From Amaranthus tricolor (Eukaryota; Streptophyta; Magnoliopsida; Caryophyllales; Amaranthaceae): a stretch of DNA of 64,000 nt. The stretch covers positions 16,408,048-16,472,047 of the forward strand of contig NC_080053.1 of NCBI RefSeq assembly GCF_026212465.1, written 5' to 3'. The translations under genes were made by a program, and so were the position numbers. The notes under the pieces are model-generated. The model ran no database searches. It was not told the origin of the DNA and saw only the letters and a list, made by a program, of their open reading frames with translations. Below, one piece after another: positions 22,193-33,662 of this stretch. The number at the start of each line of letters is the position of its first letter. Position 1 is the stretch's first letter.

Positions 22193-23501
22193 TCATGGGA
22201 CACCAATGGGATTAGGGCTCCCAGCACCTTCTACAGCAGAAATCAACTGATTAGAAACCCTTTTAGCAGATTGCTTATGAGTAACAAGGGTCCATTCTTC
22301 CTCTGACTCAGTAGCCATAGCCTGCTTAGTTTCAGTACACATAGCCCTATCATCACTCCTGGGTAAATTGAACCTGCTTAGCATCACATTGCACAGGCTG
22401 CTCAGTCACTGAATTATTACCCTTCAAAACAGCCGGATGAACACCAGTATGCACAACCTGTTTTCCCCCTCTGCACAGCTTTCCTACCTAGCTTAGGGGC
22501 TACCTGATTAGAAGCCACAAAAAGATGCCCCACTAACTGACATTTAGAGCAGAAATTAGGCACCCATTCAGCATAATATGCTTGAGTAAACACCCTCCCA
22601 TCTTCATCCTCCACAAGCACCTCAGTAGGCAAAGGTTTTGAAACATCAATTTCAACCAAAATTCTAGCATATTGCACTCTAGATTGGTTAGTAGTAGGAC
22701 CATCAGCTGAAATAGGAACCCCAAAATACTCCCTATCCTACTTAGGTTATTCATGCCCTACAAATGCATAGGAAACTTCAACAAGCGAATCCATACAGGA
22801 ATAACCCTAAGAATATCCTTCTTGATATCAAAATCCTTATCCCAACGCCTTATTAATACAGGACGTTTACCCATCATAGCATTCCCCCCATTAACAATCA
22901 TAATAGCATCATTGGCAGAAGAACATTGCACAAGGTAATAGCCATCTTGATGCAGTATAGAATTATACTTTGGAATATTAGGCCAGTTCCTTTCCACAAA
23001 ACGATTTAAAGAATACAAATTAGGTTGGAAACCCACAATGAACATAGCCACAGTATGATCCCGTATAGCCTTCAAAGCTCTAATTTCCTCTTTATCAACC
23101 ACAACTTTAGCAACACCATTAATTACAAAAGGAGCAACAAAATTCCGAGTCATACCTGGTGGAGGATTAGATCCATTCCTCCCAACAGTCGAAGACCCAT
23201 TCCCCACTCAAGTAGAAACAAGCCCAGTTCGAGGAACCTGAATTTCGCTTGCAAGGTGATGATTCTCTGTCTCCGGAACCACTTCATGGCCCTTCATAGC
23301 AGAAGCAAGAGCATTCTTGCGATTTACAGAAGCTAAAAGGGACTGTAAACGCTTGATTTTTACGTTGCAAATCCTTTCTGAATTACCCAGATTTTTTGAA
23401 TTTGGGGAAAAATTCACAGCATTTAAGGTTTGTGAGGAAGTTTGAGTGGACGAATTACCAATAGGTGAAGGAGACTGCGGATTTCTACGAGTTCTGGCCA
23501 T
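22193..23501 (-). pseudogene. LINE 1 ORF1 (DUF4283-like, zinc knuckle)
   Basis: The start at 23501 (MARTRRNPQSPS) lies ~90 bp from the element's 5' end. The middle (22758-23207) carries the plant L1 ORF1 module (VAMFIVGFQPNLYSLNRFVE, GYYLVQCSSANDAIMIV, VIPVWIRLLKFPMHL). A zinc knuckle follows (FCSKCQLVGH, then degraded). The tail contains EEEWTLVTHKQS and ends IGVP with a TGA at 22193-22195 that overlaps the ORF2 ATG. Stops near 23209 and 22740 and frameshifts near 22520 and 22390 break the frame. Such proteins bind element RNA and form the RNP. Confidence 0.82.
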
Positions 23502-23608
23502 GGAAATTGAACAAGCAACACAACAATGGAACAGTTTCCAATCGCCAGCCCCTCTCTCTCTAAAATTCTCTCTCTACAAAGCAAGCACGCGTTTTTTTTT
23601 TATATCTG

Positions 23609-23610
23609 TA

Positions 23611-23641
<31 letters not shown>

Positions 23642-23738
23642 GTTATTATTATTATTATTATTATTTATTGTTATTATTATTATTTATTGTTATCATTATT
23701 TATTGTTATCATTATTATTATTATTATTATTATTATTT
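23609..23738 (+). repeat. (TTA)n tract, 3' tail of LINE 2
   Basis: About 40 TTA units with scattered TTG and ATC interruptions; on the element strand this is a (TAA)n 3' tail. Very similar but shorter tails mark the 3' ends of LINE 1 (14788-14805) and of the YLDDG-type RT element (10471-10497). Confidence 0.9.
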
Positions 23739-23863
23739 GGACAAAGAAAATGCTTTCATTAATCCACCCAAGCAATACAACACAAAAACATATCGACCTC
23801 TTAGTAAGATCTAAAGGAGATTGGACACTCTCCAAAAGACGCTTACACCAAGGAGTATCAAGA

Positions 23864-26800
23864 CTAGGATACTAGGATACAACTTAGGACTCTAAGCTTA
23901 GTCTCAAGCATTACATTTTTTACAACCATAACAGGAGAGACTACTTTAAAGCACCAAATACAATCATTCCTAGATCGCCAAAGATGATAAATGAGACTAC
24001 AAATAGAAGAAACAACAATCTTCCTCATGAGATTAGGAACCTTGCAATTGCTTGGGTTTATGAAGAGAGATCTGATAGAAATACCAAGCCATGAGCTGAA
24101 CTGAGTGATGCAATCACGACTATATCTACATTCAAAGAAAAGATGTGCAACAGATTCAACAACAATACAGCAGAAAGGGCATGAATCCTCCTCTAGAACA
24201 CCAATGAGCTCCAAATGATCCCTCGTTTTAAGTTTTTTGAGCATAGCTAACCAAAAGACAAATGTTGTCTTAAGAATGGAAGTCTTGTGCCAAACAAATT
24301 TGCTCCAATTCACAGTAGGGTGGGAACCAATTATGTCCCTATAGACATCCTTAATATTGTAAGCCTCTATATTCATCCAATTAATAAGCTTCTCCCTAAA
24401 CCTACACAACTTCCTGAACGTCCAACTAGCAGTGGGAGGGGGCTTAAAGATCAGCCAATTACCTCCCTTTGTGTAAACCCCCATGAATCCAAAGAATCCA
24501 GAGAGATTCATGCATAAAACTAATATGCCAAGCAGTTTTACTAATGGCAGCTAAATTCCAAGCCTCAAGGTTTCTAATACGTAAACCACCCTCCTTTTTT
24601 GGTTTACAAAGGTCATTCCAATTCACATTTCCAGCCTTACCACTATGATCATCATAATGCCACAAAAAAGAGTGACAAATAGAATTCACAGCCTTAATGA
24701 TTTTCTTATGTAATAGGAAAATCTGACACAATACGTGGTTACACTCATTAAGACAGAATTAACCAATTGGAGCCTTGCTGCATAAGGAAGTTTCTTACGT
24801 TGCCAACCTCGAATTCTGCTAGTTAGTTTATCAACAAGCTTCTCACATTCAGTGAATGATAAGCTCTTAGAGTTAAGTGGGACTCCAAGTTATCTAAAAG
24901 GAAGAACTCCCAATGGAAGATTGGCATGTTGAAGAATGAGAGCTTTCTAATCCTAACTCACCCCAGCGAGGTAAATAGTTGATTTTGAATCATTGGCACA
25001 AAGACCCGAGGATTCAGCAAAATCTTCAACCCACTGTGGATGATTAGGATTGATTGGAGATTGCCCTTGCTAAACAATATTAAACCATCAACAAAACACA
25101 AGTGATTAAGCTGCATAGCTCTACATCGAGGATGGTTTTTGAAATTAGGAGCATTACTACCACACTTCAGCAGCCTTGAAAGGTACTCCATCCCAAGCAC
25201 AAAGAGGAGAGAAGACATAGGATCACCTTGTCTTAAACCCCTTTTCGCTTTCAAACATTGAAGAGGTTCACCATTAATAATCAAGGAAAATGAAGAAGTG
25301 GAGATACAATTAAAAGTGATCTTGACAAAATCAAGAGGGAACGCTAGAGCAATCAGCATCTCTCTAATGAAATCCCAGTCCATAGTATCATAAGCCTTCC
25401 GGAGATCAAGCTTTACCAAACAGCTAGGGGAGCAGTTTTTCCTAGAATAATGGCGAACCAAATCTTGACAAAGTAGGATGTGGTGAATAATGCTCCTTCC
25501 AGAAACGAAAGCACCTTAGTTTTAACTGATGAGGTAGCCAAGAACGGAGCTCAAACGAGAACAAATCAACTTAGAAGTACATTTATAAATTGTGTGACAA
25601 TAAGAAATAGGCCTAAAGTCTTCTGGCTCAGTAGGGCATTCAACCTTAGGCACTAAGTTATAGCTGTATTATACCAAGCTTTTAGAAGTTTCCCAATTGT
25701 AAAAAAGAGTTGAATAGCAGAAATGACATCAGCTCTAATGACACGCCAATCAGCCTTAAAAAATTTGCTATGATAACTATCCATGCCTGGTGCCTTACCA
25801 TTAAGAATACTCCATAAAGCATGCTTTATCTCATCAGGGCTAAAAGAGAGATTCAATTGTCCTCTAAGCACATCATTCAAGACAGGACCAACATTGATGA
25901 TGTTCAAATTGATATGCCTCCTATTTTCCAACTTGCAACATAATAGATTAGAATAAAAAGACAAACAAGCTTGGTGGATTTTACCAATATCACAAACAAG
26001 GGCTCCATTCACATGAAGGACATGAATATTATTGTGAATCCTTCTACGCCTTATACTCTGATAAAACACTGCAGAATTTTCATCACCATAAGTCAACCAT
26101 TGGATTTTAGAAATTTGCTAGATGTAAGATTGATAATGTAATTTTTCTTGCTAATAAGCCTTAGCGGCTTCAATCTCTGTAGTAGAACTCTGCATATCAA
26201 TAGGGCACGAATTAAGAGTCTTCTGGACCTGCTTGAGTCTTATTTCAGCCGCATCAAGAATGGCCTTAACAGGAACCTTATGGAAGGCTGCTTTAAGCTC
26301 TCTCTTAAGAAGATGAAGCTTGGACTGGATTTGGAAACTAGGATACCCCTCAATCTCTTGATGCTACATCTTGCTAACAACCTCAAGTAAACTTTCCTTC
26401 TACATCCAGAAATTTCAAAATCGAAATAAACAAGTTTTAAGACGAGGGGGAAGGAACTGAACAACCATTGGGGAGTGATCAAAAGTACCCTTAGGTAAGA
26501 AGATAGCTTCCATTCCTGGGAATTGATCATCCCACACATCATTACACAAGACCCTATCAATCTTGCTAAAGACACGCCTGTCTCCAAGTTGCTTGTTATT
26601 CCAAGAATAGAATCGGCCAAAAAACTTTTTCAATCCACAAGAGGACATACAATTTCTCAATGGCTTAATCTTCTGCATTCGAACAGCTTAACCAATTCTC
26701 TCATTAAAATTAGCAATGATTGAAATCTCTAAGGCCTATCCAAGTTTTATCAACATCCTTAGAGATAGACTCCAATTGAGAGAATAGCTGCAAACGATCA

Positions 26801-27143
26801 TTCTTATCCGTGACCCCATATATGAAAGTACAAAAGAAAGGAACCCCATAATAGGATTCACAAGAACATGAAACTACTGACTGCTACAACATCTAATATC
26901 AATCTTAAGGAATTCCTGCTTCCAACCAATAAGGATCCTACCACCCTTATGCGAAGGAAGATTACTTGTAAGACACCAATTATAACATAATCTCTGATAA
27001 AGAGGCCCCAGACTACTCCTCTTCACCTTAGTCTCAAGAAGACCAAATAGGACAATGTTATGTGCAGTGAGAAATTTTACAACCTCAAACTGTTTATTGA
27101 CACTATTTAGACCCCTTAAATTTCAAGCGATGATATTAATCAT
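23864..27143 (-). pseudogene. LINE 2 ORF2: endonuclease - RT - zinc finger, multiply broken
   Basis: The start at 27143 reads INIIA-stop-NLRGLN, the Trp codon of the endonuclease WN motif being TGA (27123-27125). Endonuclease C-terminal traces at 26415-26678 include FYSWNNKQLGD, SKIDRVL and FDHSPMVV. A linker (26096-25653) has SFSPDEIKHALWSI and GKAPGMDSY. RT (24958-25461) shows VKLDLRKAYDTMDW and KRGLRQGDPMSSLLF, but the catalytic motif is FVDG, losing an Asp. The zf-RVT region (23864-24511) retains WLAMLKKLKTRDHL, CPFC and VAHLFFECRYS. Many stops separate these pieces; it is inactive. Confidence 0.85.
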
Positions 27144-28040
27144 TGTTTGGATGGGGTAACGCCCCTAGCATAGGATTATTAGCATGATCTGACTCACCAT
27201 CAAACACCCCAAAAATCTTAAACCCATTGGAAGTCATTACCACAGTTGCATCAGAGGCTTGTATAGGGGTAATAATCTCTCCTGTCTCACATCCGAAGGC
27301 TGTTCAGGGATAGAGGCTGCCATTTCAGAACTAAGGGGCTGCAAAGGATTAGGAACTTTCCTTCTGATACATGCTCTAACAACTTGAAAGCCCTCAGAGT
27401 CAGTCTCCTGGACTGAGGTAGCAGGTGCATGATTAACATGTTGATCAATAGGCACTGGAACTTGAGCAACATGCCTGCACTGCTCTTGAGTATGCCCAAG
27501 CTGATTGCAACTTTGACAAGTTACAGGTTTCCAGTCATAAATCACAGAATGAGCACAAAGATCATCATTTTCATCCAAGAAATAAAATTTCATCAAGGTT
27601 CACTCCATTGATTTTAATATCAACTAAGATTCTAGCATACATACGTTTATCAAAATTAAGAGTAGCATTATCAACCCGTATCACTGTACCAATCATCCCT
27701 CCCAACTTCCATAAACATGATTCACCCTAGTAAGCAACATCAAGTTTAGGAAATCTAATCCAAACAGGAACATAAGAAAGATATTTTTTATCATACGACA
27801 TACATATTCTTAGCCCAAGGCTTCACTATGAAAGGGTTTTTTTATCAAACATTATACCACTCATGGCATAAGCTTTTTGCAAATCCTCCAAGGTTTTAAA
27901 CCGCACAAGGAACACCCCTTTCCTAACCATTCCAATCTTATCAATCCCAAGTTTTTTCCATATCCTTCGAGCAAAACCCTCTATAACATGGCGGTGAAGG
28001 TTTGCTCCCAATACAAAACACACAACAAAAGTTTTCCAAA
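27136..28040 (-). pseudogene. LINE 2 ORF1 fragment (DUF4283-like and zinc knuckle)
   Basis: The visible part starts within the DUF4283-like module (HRHVIEGFARRIWKKLGIDK, VFLVRFKTLEDLQKAYAMSG) and continues after breaks to a CCHC knuckle (CQSCNQLGHTQEQC, 27237-27596), with a C-terminal tail ending ALPHPNND and TAA at 27136-27138. That stop overlaps the ORF2 start by eight bases. The 5' end is lost. Confidence 0.8.
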
Positions 28041-28063
28041 AGGAAACCTCAGGGGAAAATAAA

Positions 28064-31000
28064 CTAGCTCAACTTGCGCAACATATGAGTGCTATGCAAA
28101 AGCAAGGGGTTAATCTTCCAAGCACCACCTAGAAGAACCCTAATGGCCATGTTAATGCTATCACTTAGAGACTTTAGACCCACCAAGATGTCACTCCAAT
28201 TAGTGGATCAATCGGTCATGTTTCCTTGCGGTATTTTGGAAGGTCCAAATGTGTAAATTTTATGTTCCTTTGTGATTTTGTGATCTTGAACATTGAAGAA
28301 GACACCAACATTCCTATCATTTTGGGAAGAGATTTCCTAAAGACCGCAAGAGCGGTGTTTGATGTGTATAATGGCAAATTGACCCTCAATGTTTTAGGAG
28401 AAGCTATTGAAATCTATTTACCCACCATGATGAAGTAACCTGCCAAAGAAGCATTCTATATAGCACATGTAGCAAGGGTGAAGGGTATTTTGCCTAGCTA
28501 TGATGATGAGTTGTGGTTAGCTATTAAAGACGCCAATGATGATTTTCATGAGGAAGCAAAGAAAGAGATCAAGGGTTTCTTGGAAGATGTTCCCTTCTAT
28601 GCACCAAGTCAGACACTCGTGGTAGAAATCTTTGCTTGTGTGGAGGAGGAGAAAGGGGAGAGTTCCACGCCTCCCAAAGTAGATTTAAAACCCCTTCCCC
28701 CTTCTTTGAATTAGGTTTTTCTTGATAACGAGGAGCAATACCCCGTGATTGTCAACTGAAAGAGATGGCACTCAATTGGAGCAACTCCTTTGCTTGCTAA
28801 AAAGATACAACAGTGTTATCGACTATTCCATTGATCATCTTACGGGAATTACCCCCTTATTTTGTATGCATAAGATTCACATGGGGGACAACCATGGCTC
28901 CTTCATTGAACCACAAAGAAGGTTGAATTCCAATAGGTGGTTCAAAAGGAGGTTTTGAAACTACTTGAGGCGAGCGTAATCTAACCAATTTCTGATAGCA
29001 GTTGGGTTTGCCCGATACAAGTATTTCCCAAAAAGGGAGGCATGATTGTTGCCCTTAATGACAAGGGTGAGCAGGTAGCAATGAGAACAGTCATCGGGTG
29101 GAGAATGTGTATCGATTACGAAAAGTTAAACATAGCCACCCGGAAAGTCTATTTCTCATTGCCATTTATTGACCAAATATTAGAAAGGTTCACTAAGCAT
29201 TCACACTTTTGTTGTTTTGATGGTTACTGGCGGTTCTGTCAAATCCCTATTCATTTCGAGGACCAAGAAAAGACCACTTTCACATGGCCCTCTGGCACTT
29301 TTGCCTATAGGAGGATGCCTTTCGGTCTGTGCAATGCTCTTGTCACTTTTCAGCATTGTATGATGGCAATCTTTTCCCGATTTATAGAGAGCATAATTGA
29401 AACAGTTATAAAAAAAGTCTTTGTAAAAAATTACTTTTTTTTTAATAAGTAAAATGAGTTGTCATTTTAAAAGTAAAATTTTACTACGAATTTTAGATAT
29501 CAGTTTTATTGTTTCTGGGTCAGTGTCTGCATAAGAATAGTAAAGCACTGAGTCATGGTCGCGTAGCCACTTGTATCGCCTCTATACGAGTTCTTATGAG
29601 GAAGTTATGACCAAATTACTAACCGGTGTTCTGATATGGTACTAAAATGGAATTTATTAAGTGGGATTAGAAACTATAAAATAAATTGGATGTTTAGGCT
29701 TATTTATTGGGTATTTGAGATGATTCTTCCTTTATTGATTGGTATTGTTGAGTTATGGTTCGTATTTGAGTAATATGGGTGTTTGGTTCAAGTATAAATT
29801 TGGGAACATAAGAATTGCTTAGGTATTGATTAATTAATATAAGTTGGTTATATTAATTTAAGAAATGTGTAAATTAAGTTAAACTCCATTGATAGTAGCT
29901 CAAGTTCTTACACGTTGATGGTTGATGATGAATTGATTGGTATTTTAATGATTGTTGATTTCAAAGAAAATCAATTGAATTGTTTTGTTTTATAATAAAA
30001 CATTCGACATTGAAAAATGTCCGTTTTTGGGAATCGGCAACGGATATTTGTATCTGGATTATTGTAGAATCGTTATTAAATTATTTTTTTTAATGGGTTT
30101 TGAATAAATATGTTTGATATATAAAGTTTTGTTTTTTTAGCAATGAAAGCATATGTTTCACTTGCCGTTGTATATCGCTATTAACTTGTAAAGTTATAGA
30201 CGTATTTTGATTCATTATGAACTAAAGGTTTATAGCCGTATTTATGTCGATACCAAACGGTCTTTTAAAAGAGTTTGGATTTGGATAAAATAATGTTTAT
30301 AAATGGTTACCAAGTGAACAAGGAATTTGATTGGAAATGTTTGTTAATGACTTGTATATAAATGTAATAGTTTAATGGATTACTCAACAATTCAATTGTT
30401 GATAGTTTTTTATGGGGCCTATCCTTTATGGGGGATAGATCCACTTTCAGGTTGCCAACTTTAGTGCGGATGGATGTGCTACTCCTTTATGTGTCATGTG
30501 TTGCGATACCGAGGACATCGTTTTTGGAAGTGAACTTATAATGATATTTTGACAAATCATGTGTTATAAAAAAAAGTTTAAAGAGTTTAGAATGTATTAA
30601 CTTAGCTTTGGGTTGTAATTAATTGTATTATAGTTATGTAAAGTTTTTAAATACTCTGATATTGGTTGTTGTGGCTATTGAGCCACATGTCGGATTCAGC
30701 CCAGACTTCTATAAGTCTTCCGCTGTACTTTATAGATAGTAATATTATACTATTTACGTTGGGTCGGGCTGTTTCAATAATGGAGGTTTTTATGGATAAC
30801 TTCTCAATCTTTGGGTCATCGTTTGAGAGTTGCCTTACCAATCTTGAAAAAATGCTCCATAGATGCAAGGAAGCTAATTTGATTCTAAATTGGAAAATGT
30901 TCCACTTTATGGTGAATGAAGGTGTTGTTTTAGAACATGTTGTTTCTGAGAGGGGCATCGAGGTAGATAGGGCAAAGTTGAAAATGATAGAGCGTTTATT

Positions 31001-32920
31001 ACCCCCCAAGGATGTCAAAAGGGTGAGGAGTTTTCTTGGACATGCGGGTTTTTATAGTAGGTTCATATGCAAATTCTCTGAAATCGCTAGACCACTTACT
31101 AACTTGCGTGCCAAGGATGCCCCCTTTGTTTTTGATGATGCTCTTCGTAGTGCTTTTAATAGGATAAAGGAGGCTCTCATGTCGGCCCCATCATACAACT
31201 ACCAGACTGGAATTTACCGTTCGAGATAATGTGTGAGGCAAGTAACGGGGCGGTATAAGCTGTCCTTGGGCAAAAGAAAGAAGACAAGATGCATGATGTG
31301 TATTATGCAAGCAAGACTTTGGACTTGACCCATTTGAATTATGCAACTACTGAGACAGAACTCGTCGTAGTAGTTTACTCCATTGAGAAAAGTTTAGGCC
31401 ATAACTCTTAGGGTCCAAAGTCATAGTCCCCACATACCATGCAGCGTTAAAACATTTGTTGAACAAGAAGGTTGCTAAGCCACATTTGATCCAGTGGATC
31501 TTACTACTTCAAGAGTTTGATTTGAAGATTAGGATAAATGTGGAGTTGAGAATGTAGTAGCAGACCACCTTTTAAGACTCATGATTGATGAAGACATGGA
31601 GCCCGGACTTCCTATCATGATGATTCTCTTCCTAGAGAAGATCTTTAGTCAATTCAAAACAGTTCTTTACCATGGTATGTCGACATTGCGAATTACTTGG
31701 CAAGTGGAATTACCCTTCACGACTACTCATCCTACCGAAGAAAGAAATTCATTTATGAGATGAAGAGACATTTTTGGAAACCCATATCTATATCGACTGT
31801 ACTTGGATGGAATCATTCAAAGGTGCGTGCCAGAACAAGAGATTGTACCCAGCATTGCTCATTGCCACTCTTTACCATGTGGCAGTCATACCGGGACCTC
31901 GAACACCGCTGTGAGGATTCTTTAATGTGGCTTCTATTGGCCATCCCTTTTTAAGGACACACCCTTATTTGTGAAGTCATGTGATAGATGTCAAAGGGTT
32001 GGCAACATCTCAAGGAGAACGAAGTGCTATTGAACCCCATTTTGGAAGTGAAGATATTTGACGTTTAGGTCGTAGACTTCAGGGGACCGTTCCCCTTCTC
32101 TCATGCGAATCGGTATATCTTACTCGCCGTATACTATGTATCAAAATGGGTTAAAGTTGAAGCCTTGAGAACAAACGATGGAAGAACTGTGGAAAAATTC
32201 TTCAAGAAAATATTTTCCACGGGATTCGGCATTTTAAGAATTCTCATAAGCGATGGTGGATCTCACTTCATAGAGAAAATGTTCGAGAGCATGTTGAAGA
32301 ACTATAGGGTGAAGCACATAATTAGTTTAGCATGTTGACCGATTAGGAAATTAAACATATTCTAGAGAAAACTATTATTCGGTCGCAGAAGAACTGGGCC
32401 AAAAAACTTGCGACTGTGGGCCTACTGGACAACCTTCAAAATTCTAATCGGGACAACACCATCTTGACTCATTTTTTGGGAATCCATACCATCTTCTAGT
32501 GGACAACACCTATTGGGCCATCAAGTCCCTGAATTTTGACCTCAAGGAACCGGGAAAGAAGAGGATGTAGGACCTAAATGAGTTGGATGAGTGAGAATGG
32601 ATGCCTGTGAGAATGCCCTAATCATTACTGAAAGGAATAAGAAGTGGCACAATGCTAACATCTTGAGAAGAGTGTTCAAGGAAGGGGAGTTGGTACTGCT
32701 TTATAACTCCCGCCTCCGGTTGTTTCCTACGATGCTGAAATCTCGATGGACTGGGTCCTTTAGAGTTACTACAGTCTTTCCCTACGGTGCGATTCAACCT
32801 ATAAGTTCGAAGGGGGAGACTTTCAAAGCTAATGGGCAGAAATTGAAGCATTACAGGGTTAGAGATCCTATTGTTATTATCTCCTTATTTATCTTGGGCC
32901 CTAATCCCCTTTCCATATAG
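28064..32920 (+). pseudogene. pol: Athila pol remnant: gag end, PR, RT, RNase H, integrase
   Basis: Recognisable parts: protease (VILNIEEDTNIPIILGRDFL, 28226-28438), RT start (GWRMCIDYEKLN, FAYRRMPFGLCNALVTFQ, 29042-29397), RT continuation after the solo LTR with the catalytic site changed to FMDN (about 30790-30801), VRSFLGHAGFYSRF (about 31020-31060), degraded RNase H, integrase (degenerate pieces at 31650-32340) and the integrase tail (WHNANILRRVFKEGELVLLYN, LKHYRV, 32591-32920). The loss of the second catalytic Asp and many frameshifts make it non-functional. Domain identity rests on Athila-type motifs. Confidence 0.85.
29398..30776 (+). mobile_element. Solo LTR (1379 bp) with 5-bp TSD inside Athila RT
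   Basis: It starts TGAAACAGTTAT and ends GGCTGTTTCA, with an 8-bp terminal inverted repeat TGAAACAG/CTGTTTCA. The target duplication is ataat (29393-29397 and 30777-30781). The RT reading continues on both sides at the same point, between ESIIE and MEVFMDN. No internal PBS or coding domain is present. Family unknown; length and termini fit either copia or gypsy. Orientation is inferred from nothing firm. Confidence 0.88.
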
Positions 32921-33662
32921 CTTGAGGTATCATGTAAAGCCAACAACTATAACTTAGCATGTCCTTGTCTATTTTCTCGTTTTGTTTAGTCAATTTTTTC
33001 TTTTTCTTGTAGTTTCTACATTCCTATTCTAGGTTCTCTATTAGCCTTTTATTGTCTTCTGGAAGTTGGAATTTTGGTTCTTGGGCAATAAGAAAAAGAG
33101 GTTGTAGGCTTTTTTGATTGGATCGATCAATTGTTCTATGGAGATCGACTAATCAATCCTATACACATTGATTTCCAAAAGGTTTATTATCAAATAGCAT
33201 TAGATCGACCGATTGATCTCATTAGATCGACCACTCAATCTCATCTTGCCCTAAAACCAGAATCTTTGTTAAAACTACAGAGAATATTGATCAATCGATC
33301 TAAGTTGATTGACCACTCGATCTCACCACACCTTTTTTCCAAAAGGCCCTGAACTTTGTAATAGTGATCGACTAATCGAGACCGACCAATCGATCTCATC
33401 ACACCTTTTTTCCAAAAGGCCTTGAACTTTGTAATAGTGATCGACTAATCGAGACCGACCAATCCTTCTTCTCACTCTACAGACCACCATAGCCATTCCT
33501 CAACCTCACATCTCCACACTCAAGTTCTCATGAACTCCATTAAAATACCACTAAATCAAGAAAAAAACACTCTCGGTTCATTTTCTACCACTTATCATTA
33601 GAAATTTATTCCACATTCTCCACCTACATCACCAATTACTGTTCACAACCACCCAAATTTAA
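32921..33662 (+). other. Athila spacer between pol and ORF1 with ATCGA-rich repeats
   Basis: The spacer has no coding trace. From 33121 to 33466 it carries about a dozen GATCGA/ATCGAT-type hexamers, some in palindromic GATCGATC form. It also holds a near-perfect tandem duplication of about 67-76 bp (first copy from about 33331, second from about 33398), containing CACCTTTTTTCCAAAAGGCC and ATAGTGATCGACTAATCGAG. Confidence 0.75.

Larger units (their letters stand above)
14830..22196 (-). pseudogene. LINE 1 ORF2: endonuclease - reverse transcriptase - C-terminal zinc finger (split)
   Basis: The ATG at 22196 overlaps the ORF1 stop. The N-terminal APE endonuclease motif reads NFLA-stop-NIRGLG: the usual Trp codon is TAG (22179-22181). 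Further endonuclease traces include GHWFSWNNKG, SKIDQC and a changed YHCPLLV where SDHSPLLL is usual (21298-21717). RT (19658-20743) is well preserved: ITLVPKITNASKPKDFRPIS, QSGFIPGRQICDNILL, VDMAKAYDSVEW, KGLRQGDPMSPFLFA and catalytic FADD (about 20117-20128). The zf-RVT region starts at 19287-19613 and resumes beyond the LTR at 15376 (WAEIIYHVWFQRNVKIF, 14974-15159). It would nick target DNA and copy its own RNA in place; multiple stops make it inactive. Confidence 0.88.
14808..23591 (-). mobile_element. L1-type LINE 1, split by a solo LTR
   Basis: On the minus strand: a short pyrimidine-poor 5' leader from about 23591, ORF1 (start 23501), ORF2 (start 22196) with endonuclease, RT and a C-terminal zinc-finger region, then the 3' end at about 14808 with a poly(A) (14808-14818) and (TAA)n. 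ORF2 is interrupted by the LTR at 15382-19291; joining the flanks leaves ~4.9 kb, normal for a plant L1. Its 5' end abuts the poly(A)/(TAA)n tail of LINE 2 in the same orientation. It is near full-length, but has many lesions. Confidence 0.88.
23604..28063 (-). mobile_element. L1-type LINE 2, 5'-truncated and degraded
   Basis: On the minus strand ORF1 (from about 28023), ORF2 (from 27143) and a 3' tail can be followed. The tail ends with a long (TAA)n at 23609-23738 and an A-run at 23592-23600. The 5' limit near 28063 is set by the switch to Athila sequence in the opposite orientation. It is of a different L1 family from LINE 1: only conserved motifs align. No TSD was identified. Confidence 0.82.

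Noticed and set aside
23446..23814. ORF with poly-Tyr/poly-Leu on the plus strand
   Set aside because: It is the translation of the (TTA)n tail of LINE 2.
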